Assembly (NCBI GenBank): GCA_018350325.1
Contig: JAEVLN010000022.1
Span: 761,105-825,104, forward strand
Direction: 5' to 3'
DNA length: 64,000 nt
DNA from: Globodera rostochiensis
Taxonomy: Eukaryota > Nematoda > Chromadorea > Rhabditida > Heteroderidae
The notes below the pieces were generated by a model that saw only the letters and a list, made by a program, of their open reading frames with translations, was not told the origin of the DNA and did no database searches. The stretch's first letter is position 1; each line of letters starts with the position of its first letter. Position numbers and translations under genes: made by a program. Of this stretch, positions 33,143-43,829 are shown piece after piece.

Positions 33143-34302
33143 GGGAAGCGCCTTTTCTTGCTCAAAAATCCGTGGACAAATTTACGGTGGAAGGGCCGCT
33201 TCTCCGAGAAGGACGTCACGTCATGGACGCCCGAAATGTGTGCCAAGTTGGACTACAACCCGAAGGATGCCCAACAGTTCGATGACGGCATCTTCTGGAT
33301 TGACTACCCGTCCATTTGTGCCTTCTTCGACGTGTTCTATGTGAATTGGAGTCCTGCCCTCTTCCCATTCCGACATGCACTCCATTCGTCCGTTCATTTT
33401 CCATAAATTTGCGATTGTGCACTCTTTCAGCTCCTGGGATGCGGGCAAAGGGCCGGTCAAGGACCTGTACACAGTCGGGGAGAATCCGCAGTACTTTCTG
33501 GAGCTGAACAATCGGCACGGCACGGCGTCTGTGTGGATACTGCTCAGTCGGCACATAACTGAAAAGGTGTGCTGTTTGGGCTTAACGAAATCTCCAAATC
33601 AATTCGAGCAAAGCGCTTTATGCCTTTTCGACGCTTTTTGATTTGTGTAATTTTATTTAAGGACGACTTTGCTAACAACTGCGAATACATCACGGTGATG
33701 GTGTACAAAAACGATGGGAAGCGCGTCTACTTGCCATGTGATTAAATAAATTTAAAAAAAAGATTGGGGAGGGGTTCAAATTGTGGGCTATTTTTGTTGC
33801 TGGAATGTTGTCACTGTTCGTGTCCCCGGGGATTGTATTTTGATCGGAGGATTCCACCGTCACTTTCACAATTTCAGTTGACCCGAAGCCGCTTCTGGAG
33901 GGCACTCGTATCAACAGGTGCCCCCCTGTCCATCTCTCTCAAAACATACTTTTTATTGTTCTAGCCCTCATTACCTTTGCCAATTGATCATCCGTGAGCC
34001 TGGCGTGCAGCGCTTCACATTGGTCATTGCGCAAGTGAGGAGAAAGGGGGGGGGGAAGGAGTTCAGCGGTGAGTTGACGGGAAATAAATGTTGTGCCTTT
34101 AGTATGAGAAGATGAAGACCATTTACTACAGCTTGAGGATTTATTCGAGCGTCGAATTCCGTTGTGGATCCATCCAAGTGCCATACAAATTCCACAAGAA
34201 GGTGTTTTTAAGTATTGATATTTTGGAATTCCGCTTTGTCGAGCAGTTGGGGCTCGTGCAATGTGCCAAATTTTAAGGAAACGGCGGAATGGCGCGGGCC
34301 AA
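33143..34302 (+). pseudogene. Calpain-7 fragment 2 (Asn-box exon to first C2-like domain)
   Basis: Collinear with 26152-27329 of the full gene: [79 protein letters not shown] and an exon starting ETAEWRGPT. It lacks the MIT, catalytic Cys and His exons and breaks off inside the AEWRGP exon, where it joins a scrap of TMEM147. It cannot make an active protease. Confidence 0.85.
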
Positions 34303-34305
34303 CTG

Positions 34306-34344
34306 CTCAACTATTTGGCTATTGATTCTTGGCAAATGATTGGA
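34306..34344 (+). pseudogene. TMEM147 last-exon fragment
   Basis: A 39-bp stretch (CTATTTGGCTATTGATTCTT and following bases) equal to 16938-16976 in TMEM147 exon 6 with one change. It sits exactly at the breakpoint after calpain fragment 2. Confidence 0.8.
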
Positions 34345-34740
34345 GGATTCGGCCTCTTAAAATCAGTATATTTCTGATAAATAACACTCTGTCCTTATTA
34401 GAGGATCCAATCTCAGAATCAGATTTTATTTTCTTTCCCATCAATTACTTCCATTGTCACAATTCTGGGTCAACATTTTGCTGGGAGCAAATAAAACATT
34501 CAAATTTATGATAAAAAAAGAGATTAATTCCTAAAAGTGAATGTCCTCCCCCGTCTTTAGGTCAAAATTTGCCCAAGGTGATGTCCATTCAAATACCTCT
34601 ATAAAATAATCCCCAACTTTCAGTCTATAAATATGTACATATGTAGATAAGTTCATTCCTCGCGATTTGGCTTCATGTCTTCCATTCGTTAAGACATAAT
34701 TAATTAAACAAATTTTATCAGATTTTTATTAAAAATTAAC
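34345..34740 (+). repeat. MIT-to-ankyrin linker, copy C (without MIT exon)
   Basis: Shares the later linker blocks (GTCAACATTTTGCTGGGAGC, CCCCGTCTTTAGGTCAAAAT, TATGTACATATGTAGATAAG) with copies at 17349, 28405 and 47424, but the MIT exon is absent, replaced by the TMEM147 scrap. Confidence 0.7.
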
Positions 34741-37700
34741 ATGTCAATTCCAACCGAATCAACCAATGGAGGGGACATAACAGCTGATCAGGGTAAGAAA
34801 TCAGCTTTAAATTTATTAAATAGTTGCCAATGTTACAGAAGGGTTGGGGCCAACTTTGACTAATTCGGACGTTTCCGAAGAATTGCGACTTCTGCGTGCC
34901 AGAATTGCCCAATTAGAGCGCCAACAAACAATGAATTCGCCAACTTCAAGCGACGGCTTTTATTTGGTGTCAAAGGACGAAATTGAGCCGAACAATAATG
35001 ACAAAGAATCCATGGCATATCCGGAGAAGGAACAGGCAACGTTCGAATTGGAAGTGAGTTTTGTTTTTGATCAAGGAAATACCGATTTTACTCTCGCTGT
35101 CTTGACCAATATATATTTTTCTAAATTTATTCTGTAGAACAAAATGGAGGAGTACCACAACAAACAGCAACAGACTATCGACACCGCGTTGCCAGAAAAA
35201 CAAAATGGTAAACTTTTTGAATTTAAAAAAAGTCGATTTTTAGCTTTGAGAGTGAATGGACTTATCAGAATTTTTTCCCGAGTCCAAAAATGTTTTCCGC
35301 TCCTTAGTCAGATTGGCAGAGTGCAACCAAAATTAAAAAAAGAGTACGGTAATTTTTTAAAGCCTTTTTGGAATGCGAGAGGTTCTGCGGAAATTTGAAT
35401 TTTGATGGAATTTGTTATAATTGCGCAGTTGGCCATGGCATCGATGTTTCGGAGAGTGCTCGGGACAGCGCCGAGTTGCTGTACGCCTCTATCATAGGGA
35501 AGGAAAACGATGTTCGCTTTTTGCTGTCGAAAGGCGCGCGCGTTGATCGGACTACGGACGAAGGTGAGGGAATTTAAACAGCCGTTTAAAGGGTTATTTA
35601 ATATGACACTCTTTTAAATTAAAAGTATTTTTAATTTATTATTTAAATTGTAAGGGTTTTCGCCGCTTTTCCTTGCGGCAGGAGAAGGGCATTTGGAGGT
35701 GTGCAAATTGTTGATCGCCAATGGCGCTGATACCAACCAGAAGACAAATAACGGCGGAACGCCATGGTTTGAAGCGTGCGAGCGGGGCCATTTGGACATT
35801 GGTGGGCGTTTTGAATGATACCAAACAAATTGATTAAGCCATTTAACAAAAAAATATCGGCAGTTTTGCAAATAAACCTCTCGGAAATGCTTTCCCATCG
35901 CTATCAATTTTTAATTACAGTCAAATTCTTCGTGGAGAATGGGCAGAACATCGAATTTGCGGGCAGAATCGGCCATACCACGCCACTAATGGCATATATC
36001 AAAGCGAATGAAAAAAAGCTTCCGTATGGATCAACCATCAAAAAAATTAAACAAAAGTTCGTTTCCAAAATGTTTTGAGAGTTGGGTCTGACGGTGCCGT
36101 CCTCGATGAAATTTTTAAAATTGTTTTGTTTTGTTTAAGAATTTCACACTACATTTTTGAAAACTGTACCAAAATTACAAACTTCTTCACCAAAAACGAC
36201 GAAATGATTTCTAACAGACACTTTTCGTTTAAGGCAAAACGGCATGGGACAGGGCTGTTGCAAAGGGACACGTGGAACTTGTGGGACTTCTGACACCGCA
36301 GTTGGCCAGCGCATCGGAGTTTCGGATAGATACGGTTGCACCGGTTTGATGCACGCATCTCGCGCAGGGAAGCTGGACGTTGTGCGCTTTTTGCTGTCGA
36401 TAGGCGCGCGCGTTGATCGAACTACTGACGAAGGTGAGGGAATTTTAACAGAAAATGCTGTTTTTAGATTACATTACTGGCAGTCTTCTAAATCAAAAAA
36501 TATTTTAATTAGTTACTTTTTATTTTCAAGGTTTTTCGCCGCTTTTCCTTGCAGCAAAAGGAGGGCATTTGGAGATGTGCAAATTGTTGATCGTCAATTA
36601 TGCTGATACCAACCAGAAGTCGAATAAGGGCGAAACGCCGTGGTTGGAAGCGTGCGGGAAAGGCCATTTGGACATCGGTGGGCGTTTTGAATGAAACCAA
36701 ACAAATTGATTAAGCCATTTAACAAAAAAATATTGGCAGTTTCCAAATAAAATTCTCTGAAATACTTTGAACCGCTTGAACCTTAGTGAATATACTTAGG
36801 TTGCCCACTAAGTTCTGTCGGCCTTCAATTTTTTGAAATTTGAAAAATTGTAACTCAATCATTTCTGCATGTATTTAAATGATTATTTTTTTTCTTTTGT
36901 TCTTCATTGGTTTCTCTATCATTTCATACCAATTTAACGGCTTTATTTTTGCTCAATCAATATTTTAAGCGTCTATTCCCCACCATGCCCAAAACTGACA
37001 TTCGCGCACTAATTTCACACGAATTTCCTCTGGGGCGAAAACTAACCCAGGCTCTGCAAAAAATTAGTCAATCGAAGGGCCCGGGAGTTGTCTCGCACCG
37101 CACGGTAAAGCGGAGGTGCGCAAAATTCCGTTATGGCCATAAGAACGTCAAAGATCAGCTGCGGCCTTGGAGGCCGTTGCCCGCTTTTGGGGGTTCCTAT
37201 CTCGGGGAATTTGAGACTGATCAGGCCCAGTTTTATTTTTTTGTAAGCTTAAACATTGCTTATCAAGTCAGCAAAAGTTAAAGATTTTTAGTTTAGCAAA
37301 AAATTTTCTACAGCATTTTGAATTTTATTGCCAAAAATTGTCCCTAAAAAGGGCCATTTTTGCCCCAAAATTTCTGCTGGGGCAAACTTGGAGTTTCATA
37401 AAAAATTAATGGGTGGAGCAATAAACCTCAAATTTTGCATGAAGCTTCTCCTATCTATGTTCTCATTATCCAATACTTCAAATTACGATAATCTTATACC
37501 GTAAAAGAAAAATAGAGTCCCAAACAAACCAGGTTCAAAAAAAGCAAAATTTGGTTTTTAGCTCATAGCTCAGCTCCATTCAAAAGACAGGGGACAAAAA
37601 TATATCCAGAAAAAAGACAACATATTATCGATCATAATGGAAATTATTTTGAATCTTGATTGTATTTTGTTGAATATTTTTCATAAAAATCGAAGGCCGA

Positions 37701-39108
37701 CAGAACTTAGTGGGCAACCTAAGTATCTTCTACTCAATTGCGGCTTTCTAATAGTTCCAATATTTTTATTTAGCTTACATTGAGAAGAGTTGTAAAACTC
37801 CAAAGTTTGTAGTGGATGAGTTGCTTGACCCATCCTCGATTAATTATTTAACATGAAATTTCGGAATCAATTTTCTGAAATTTAATTGCAGTCAAATTGT
37901 TCGTGGAAAACGGCCAGGACATCGAAGCTACGGGCAGCATCGGCTACACCGCGTTTCTAACCGCAATTCTAGAGGAGAGAAAAGAATTAGCCAGCTTACT
38001 TAAACATGAGTTCGTTACCAAAATGTTTTTGAGGGTCGGGTCCAAAGGCGCTGTCGTCGGGAAATTTTTAAAATTGTTTTGGTTTGTTAAAGAATTCCGC
38101 ATTAAATTTAAAAACAACCAAAAATTTAACAAACTTATTCACCAAAATTATCTTTTTTATGGCTGCACATTTTCCTGTTTTTGTAAAAAGGGCATTTTAA
38201 CGGAAAACATCGAAATTGTTGCGAATAGATACGGTTGCACCGGTTTGATATGTGCATCCCGCGCGGGGAAGCTGGACGTTGTGCGCTTTTTACTGTCGAA
38301 AGGCGCGCGCGTTGATCGGACAGGGCATAACGGTGAGGGAATTTAAACAGAAAATGTCCGTTTAAGAGTTATTTAGTGACTCTTTTAAATCAAAAGTATT
38401 TTAATTAGTTACTTTTTAATTTTCAAGGTTTTTCGCCGCTTCTCTGGGCGGCACATCGTGGTTATTTGGAGGTTTGTAAAGCGTTGGTCGCCAAAGGCGC
38501 TGATGTCAACCAAAAGTCCCATCGCGGCGAATCACCGTGGCTGGCAGCGTGCGAGCAAGGCCATTTGAACATCGGTGGGTGGGCGTTTTGAATGATACCA
38601 AACAAATTGATTAAGCCATTTAACAAAAAAATATTGGCAGTTACCAAATAAAATTCTCGGAAATTCTTTGAACCGCTTGAACCTTAGCGAATATATCTTC
38701 TACTCAATTACGGCTTTCTAATAGTGCCGATTTTTTTACTTAGGTTATATTGAGATTGTTGAGACGTCTAAAGGTTCTACCACAGGAGGTTCAAACCCTC
38801 TCAATGAAAAGATACTTGTGAGTATCGCTTTATCTGAAATTTATAATTGTAGTCGAATTGTTCGTGGATAACGGCCAGGTGAACAACGTTGTGCGCTTTT
38901 TGTTAGCGAAAGGAGCGCGCACTGCTCAGACTGATGCCAATGGTAAGGTGGGAATTGGATTTAGCCCAACTCTGGTGGCAAAATGGACGACGACGAAATG
39001 ATTTCTAACAGAACAGTTTCGTTTTAAGGCAAAACGGCACTGGACATAGCTGAGGCAAATCATGACGAAGACGGGAAGAATGTGGACCCTCTGACAGTAT
39101 ATGAATGA
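34741..39108 (+). CDS. Ankyrin-repeat gene 3 (long form)
   Basis: Exons 1-3 encode MSIPTESTNGGDITADQ, the coiled coil (LRLLRARIAQLERQQTM, 34839-35054) and NKMEEYHNKQQQTIDTALPE (35138-35204). Ankyrin exons follow: A 35430-35564, B 35658-35803, degenerate A near 35921, a GKTAWDRAVAKGHVELVGLL unit at 36235, A 36302-36433 (YGCTGLMHASRAGKLDVVRF), B 36532-36678, degenerate A near 37891, A 38189-38333, B 38430-38573, a shortened A 38853-38942 (VELFVDNGQVNNVVRFLLAK) and a terminal exon 39029-39108 ending DPLTVYE. The shortened A repeat has lost about 17 residues between the first helix and VVRFLL. A mariner remnant occupies the intron at 36795-37723. Stops in the degenerate A exons mean the full chain needs exon skipping. 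It is the close paralog of gene 5. Confidence 0.65.
36795..37723 (+). mobile_element. Mariner-type element, internally deleted
   Basis: Ends are CTTAGGTTGCCCACTAAGTT and its exact reverse complement, flanked by TA on both sides (36793-36794, 37724-37725). The paralogous introns at about 38690 and 50020 read GAATATATCTTCTAC without the insert, proving a TA-target insertion of 929 bp. TIRs of the TTAGGTTG type with TA duplication are mariner hallmarks. Confidence 0.92.
36985..37281 (+). pseudogene. Mariner transposase N-terminal HTH remnant
   Basis: The frame (open from 36907) reads MPKTDIRALISHEFPLGRKL, then SHRTVKRRCAKFRYGHKN and DQLRPWRP. This is the paired-like helix-turn-helix DNA-binding part of mariner transposases, which usually reads IR...Y.F..G...A...I and W..KF..G...L.D..R.GRP. 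The frame then stops, and nothing of the DD34D catalytic domain is present, so it can bind at most. Confidence 0.75.
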
Positions 39109-39392
39109 GACTCTGAGACAACTCTTTTTTGGGTCTCCTTGACACGTTGATTTGATCCTCGATCATTGTCACTGAATGTTTCCTTCCACCCAAAAAAATA
39201 ATAATTCAAAAAATTCTGAATTGTCATCAAAATTATTTTTAAAAATTAAATTTTCCATCACAATAGATGCGCAAAGAAAGTGGAAAAAAATCTCGGTTTT
39301 ATGTTAAGGGATTAATATGAACTAAAATATTTTCGGTAATTATTTAGATGCTGCCCACCCCCTTTTTTGAAAAAAGAAATTTCGTATTCAAT

Positions 39393-39578
39393 AGGGTTGG
39401 ACAAAACCGAATATTATCCGGGTCCCCCGGATACCGGGTAGTTCAAAAGCACCCGGATATCCGTCCGGATACCGGATAATTTGGCTGGGGTTGGTCCAAG
39501 ACCCGGATAATTTTACTCCAAAAATTTCCAAAAAACACCCGGATACCGGTCCCGGATAACCCAAGTTTGTCCAACCCT
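39393..39578. mobile_element. Short TIR element, AGGGTTGGACAAA family
   Basis: Starts AGGGTTGGACAAA and ends TTTGTCCAACCCT, with many CCGGATA words inside. The TIR start resembles the hAT-like MITEs at 9579 and 13798. A clear target duplication is not visible. A CCGGATA-rich stretch also fills 60306-60546. Confidence 0.7.
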
Positions 39579-39892
39579 GGTATTTTGATGTCCGGACATT
39601 TGGCACACTAGTGAAAAAATGGACGCTTCGCACACTGGTTGGAAAAAGGACGTTTCAGTTAATGCATCGGCATCGTGTTGATGAGAATATAATAATAATA
39701 ATATTGTTTTTACATTTCTATTAACGTCTCGTTTCGGACAATGCGAATTTCGCAGACATTCTTTATTTGTTAGGTTTGTCAATGCCGTATTTCCTTTTAA
39801 AAGGACGGATTCGGATAAACAATCAACAGCTGTGGATGTGTTCAAAGGTGGCGGGGTTGAACGTATCGTTAGCCACAAATCACATCCGGTCT

Positions 39893-40487
39893 TCAGAATC
39901 TATTGTAGGACAAGAACTTTCCAGACCATACAATTTTGACCCGGTCTCCCCGTTCGGCGTCCTCCTCCCGTTGCACGTCCACCTTGAAGTCGATGGCACT
40001 CATAATTCCGTCCCCAAATTCTTCGTGTATCAGTTCTTTAAGAGCGGGTCCGTACACACTGAGCACCTGCAAAAGGGGGGAATCAGTGGGAGGAGCAATG
40101 TGTATATCCTGCACTTCGTTGAAACGGTAGAGGAGTGGGTCAGCGGGCAGTACAGTTGAGCCCTTTCACGGCGCTGTTTGGAGCCACAATTTGGTGACAG
40201 GTGGCAGTTGGAAGATGCTTACCTTTTACGGAAAACGTCCGTTATGCCAAGGCCCTCCCCTTCTCTACTCCGTGCCACCGACCGACCAATTTGTCCGCTT
40301 CTTCCGCATTCATCTGCATTTGGCCCAGGCAGGCGGCCGTCGTCCACTCTTTGCTGAGCCCAATCTGTGCCGCCACGTCGGCCCATCGAAGACCCAACCG
40401 GACCTTTTGTGCATAAATCTGCTCGATCACCTCATGGCGGGATTTAATTGAAGCGCTAAGTAACTGAGCAGAGGGAATGTTTGCCAT
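39893..40487 (-). CDS. cynS: Cyanate lyase (cyanase), copy 1
   Basis: Cyanase converts cyanate and bicarbonate to ammonia and CO2 through carbamate. The minus-strand exon 40487-40242 begins MANIPSAQLLSASIKSRHEV and carries the helical N-domain (LGLRWADVAAQIGLSKEWTT, AACLGQMQM). Exon 40162-40115 gives GSTVLPADPLLYRFNE, and after a 48-bp intron the last exon (40066-39893) gives VLSVYGPALKELIHEEFGDG, IMSAIDFKVDVQ and SGKFLSYNRF. Catalytic Arg and Glu (YRFNE) and Ser (IMSAID) are present. Two problems: the first exon meets TAA after GRALA, and the exon-2 frame is preceded by TGA (40166-40168) where the second copy has TCA. A splice could bypass both, or the copy is decaying. A longer start at 40565 is open but lacks family support. 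Reported as horizontally acquired in plant-parasitic nematodes. Confidence 0.82.
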
Positions 40488-41373
40488 TTCAATGAAACTA
40501 CGTACGAATCTCGACTTATTCTCCTTGGATTGATCGATTACCCCATTTGTACACTCGCTAATCAACGAAAGTGTCAGTTGTTGCTAAAACCTACAAGCCA
40601 AACACAGCTTCAAAGGACCACAACTTTTTTGTGGTCCATCTGATAGCTTAGGGGTTGCTTACACTTTTCTGCTACTCATTAAGAGCTTTCGATTGATACC
40701 AAGTTTGTACGATTTGATTGGAGATGAAAGGATTAAAAATGGACGGATAGAGAATGGTCGTTGGATTCATGTTTAAATGCTTGGCGATATGTTTTACACA
40801 AATGATGAATAATTTTCTTTTTTTTTGTCGTTCGTTCAATTGTCCAGTAGTGGAAAAGTGATGATAATGAATAGTGCTCGGATTTATTTGCACCAAAAAT
40901 GACCAAAATGTACATCAAACCTTTTTGAGCTAATTTCAACATTAAAGTCGCTAAAAGATGTTTCTTGGGGTATTCGGGGATGTAAAATCTCAATCTGACA
41001 TTAGTTTCGACCTATTTCGAACCTCGGACCCTGATTCGAACAATTTTTCAAAAATTCAATTTTTTCAAAATAGCATTTATGTCTATAAATCAATTATGCT
41101 CCAAATAGGTCGAAACTAATGTCAGATTCGGATTCTACGTCCCTGAATACCCCTAGAAACACCTTTTTATTGGCTTTAAAAACAAAAAATTATTATTTTT
41201 TTAATGTGGGGCACCAGCTAACTATTACCAATCCGGGCCCTATTAATGGATAATCCATTTAATTTTGGAGGGTTGTTCTTTTTTTTTTTGTCTCAATGGA
41301 TGTCTCTTATTGCCGTTTAAGTGAATTATAAATTATTGTCGCTGTGTTTTGAGGTCTTTGCAATATCGGCATA
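40488..41373. other. Spacer between cyanase and PSMD13
   Basis: Apart from the foldback element at 40960-41160 I see no gene. It is the divergent upstream region of both neighbours. The minus-strand frames at 40672-40993 have no recognisable domain. Confidence 0.5.
40960..41160. mobile_element. 200-bp foldback element with about 55-bp arms
   Basis: Left arm includes GGGGTATTCGGGGATGTA and CTGACATTAGTTTCGACCTA; right arm includes TAGGTCGAAACTAATGTCAG and GAATACCCC. The pairing extends outward to GTTTCTTGG/CCTAGAAAC. No coding capacity. Confidence 0.85.
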
Positions 41374-42078
41374 ATGACAGCGCAAAGAGTGGAGAACTAT
41401 TTGAAAGACCAAACCGGCTCCGATAATCCGCTGGTGGCCAAGGGCTTCCAAAATTTGATGAATCTTTACACCAATGAGTAAAGAGTTGTGAATGTTTTGG
41501 CTTATTTACGACTTTTCAGGCTTTGGAACGAACTTTGGCAAGAATCGAGTCGACTCGTACGCGACATTGATTTTGTGCTGGCAGTCGACTTGCCCCAATT
41601 CTATGAGGTCGTCCATTGTGCAATTGTTATGAATTAACCCAAAATTCTTGTATACCATTTTTAAATCAAAAGGTTTCGGTTACGTCTACATTCTTTTGCC
41701 AAATTTCTGCGAATTTTCAATAAAAAAGCGGCTGAAAATTAAACACTAGAGTAATTGGAATTTGAACGTGTTCCCCTTCAGGAGTTCATCAGAGATTTTG
41801 AACGTCGTATTGAGCCTCTACAGTTGGTTGAGCTGGTCACGCTCATTGCCGAGAACATTTTCTACACGGGTAACGTTTGTTCTTTTTAAGGCCATCAATT
41901 AATGTTCTGCAAATTGACAGACCGACAGAAGGCCTTCGATTTCTTGGACAATTTTGACAATGTAGTCAAACAGGACAACACCGCAATTATTCGACTCCTG
42001 CTTACCAAATTACAGCTCCGACGTAAAGACACACCAACCCCCGTGGCGTCCACGTGCACGGACCCGCCGTTAGTTCGG
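41374..42078 (+). pseudogene. 26S proteasome subunit PSMD13/Rpn9, N-terminal part only
   Basis: Four exons read MTAQRVENYLKDQTGSDNPL then FQNLMNLYTNE (41374-41479), LWNELWQESSRLVRDIDFVL (about 41520-41607), EFIRDFERRIEPLQLVELVT (41782-41870) and DRQKAFDFLDNFDNVVKQDN then LLLTKLQLRRKD (about 41922-42078). The order and the YE.F...FE.R..PL.LVE motif identify PSMD13, a lid subunit of the 19S regulatory particle. The family has about 376 residues; only about the first 130-150 are here and the PCI domain is missing. The next exons downstream are ankyrin type, so the gene was cut by the duplication array. The full gene should lie elsewhere in the genome. Confidence 0.8.
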
Positions 42079-42122
42079 GTAATATCTGTCAAATATTCGC
42101 ATTTTTCCTCTGGTTTTTGCAG

Positions 42123-42498
42123 CCTCATAACTCCTCAACGTGGGCGGATGCGTGCTCAAAGGGCCTTTTGGACATTGGTGGGTGTTTTTTTGATGAAACT
42201 TTCTATGAAAATTGGTCCAACTGCAGAATTTTGCCTAGGACGGTTTGGATTTATAGGAAATTTTTCCCCGTTTTTGCTAGGAAAAATAATTGTTGTCAAG
42301 ATTGACATGAGTTCCGACGGTATTCTTTAATGTTCCTGTTAATTGCAGTTGAACGCTTTGTGGAGAACGGTCAGGGGATCGATGATACGGATGAAAACGG
42401 ACTCAGTGGGCTGATGTATTCCTCTGAAGCAGGGAAGGTGGACGTTGTGCGCTTTTTGCTGTCGAAAGGCGCGCACGTTGATCGGACTACGCACGAAG
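42123..42498 (+). pseudogene. Ankyrin exons joined downstream of truncated PSMD13
   Basis: The half-exon at 42123-42177 (STWADACSKGLLDI) is the tail of a type B ankyrin exon and follows a good AG. The next, 42350-42498, is a complete type A exon (VERFVENGQGIDDTDENG, then SGLMYSSEAGKVDVVRFLLS) and ends at GAAG|GCAAGG, a GC donor where the other copies have GT. The next downstream coding sequence is a calpain fragment, so no normal ankyrin continuation exists. Confidence 0.7.
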
Positions 42499-42639
42499 GC
42501 AAGGGAATTTAAACAGAAAATGCCGTTTATAGATTACATTAGTGGCAGTCTTCTAAATCAAAAAATATTTTAATTAGTTATTTAAATTTAAGGGGTTTCG
42601 CCGGTGTGGTTTTAGCACAAAATCTTACCATTTTTATAA

Positions 42640-43082
42640 AGAAACAACCCCCTCTTCCACCTCTCGCTCGAGGACGGCAGCGACGATAATGCCATTTTGG
42701 TCGAACTGCGCGGGCCCAAGGAGTACAGCGTTGGGTTCGAAGTCGCTTTGGTGTCCCCTATTCGAACTGATCGCACATTTGAACGTCGTGACTCGGGACC
42801 GTTCAGGCAAGTGTGACGAGAATTGGTGCCACGTTCGGCTGTTTTGGAACCCCCGGGTATGGGAGGAAGTAAAAGCCATGCCGAGAGTTGATGTTGTGCC
42901 GTGCCAACTCCGCGTTAATGTGCCCTTTTGTGTGCAGGCCTGGCTTCACCGCTCTCCAATTGGAAGGGCTGCCGGCCGGCACCTTTTCCATTCGTTCGAT
43001 GACTTTCGTCGCTGGACAGGAGGGGCCATTCATTCTCCGAGTCGACTGCTCGTGCAACTTCGAATTGAAGCGAGTTCAATGA
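42640..43082 (+). pseudogene. Calpain-7 fragment 3 (C-terminal end)
   Basis: Matches the last two exons of the full gene: [20 protein letters not shown] then [20 protein letters not shown], and after an intron [20 protein letters not shown] to LKRVQ and stop. Here the frame across LSLED is intact, unlike the full-length copy. The acceptor before NNPLF has been lost (AAAG in place of CTCAG). It begins right after a piece of ankyrin type B exon start (GGTTTCGCCGG). Confidence 0.85.
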
Positions 43083-43403
43083 ATGCAAAGCGTGATGTGG
43101 TGGCAAATTTTGTAGATTCGTTTTTGCCATTAATTACTTTCATTTTGTGTCTGTAATGTCATTTTGTCATTTCTACGCATATTTATTAGTTGTTCTCTAA
43201 GATGGCTCAACCTGCATTTTAAAATACCTCTCGAAACGCAAGAGGTTATAAAGTTTTATTTTTGCTTATTCATATTTCTCCAGAGACAGGTTCAAAAAAG
43301 GCAAAACGAAAAAAAGATATTTACAAATATTGACTACGAATTAATACAATATTTTTAAAATTTAATTGGACGCACATATTTATTTTCTAAATAATTGTAG
43401 CTA

Positions 43404-43617
43404 ATGGAAGAACTGAACAAGTCTGCGCTGAGTGCAGTCGAATGCGATCGCATGGGACAGACAGAGGAGGCCATTTTTTATTGTAAAGGTGTTTAGTGTT
43501 ATATAAGTCTGCGAATTGGGCATTGAAACAGTTCCGTGCTTCGAAAACGAGTGTGGAATGTTTCTCCTCTCTCACATTCGGTCGAAAGGTAAAACCATCG
43601 CCCTGAATATGAGGGGT
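43404..43617 (+). pseudogene. Orphan calpain-7 MIT exon plus second candidate exon, copy C
   Basis: [20 protein letters not shown], with a disturbed donor (TGTAAAGGTG instead of TATAAGGTG), then the same SVLRTSVECFSSLTFGR-like region as at 28318. Small indels break the second segment relative to copy B. Likely decaying. Confidence 0.6.
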
Positions 43618-43829
43618 ATGTACATTTCCCAAAAGTAACGTCCATTCAAATTACTATACTAATCCCAATTCATTCATATTAAAAAAAACTGGAATCGGAA
43701 AATTCTCGATTATTTTTAGAATTTTTGGTTTGCTTTGTATAGTAAAGCCTCGCGATTTGGCTTCATGTCTTCCATTCGTTAAGAAATAATTAATTAAACA
43801 AATTTTATCAGATTTTGTAGTAAATTAAC

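Noticed and set aside
32745..33344. 199-residue frame at the ankyrin-calpain junction (also 45971-46570)
   Set aside because: The calpain part is read in the wrong frame (Arg/Ser-rich) and the linker part has no domain. Duplicated only because the locus is.
38760..38820. tRNA-like B-box word GGTTCAAACCC
   Set aside because: No A box, acceptor stem or D-arm could be paired around it.
40488..40565. 26-residue N-terminal extension of cyanase as a targeting peptide
   Set aside because: It is open and slightly basic, but the family start fits the Met at 40487 and no cleavage-like pattern is clear.
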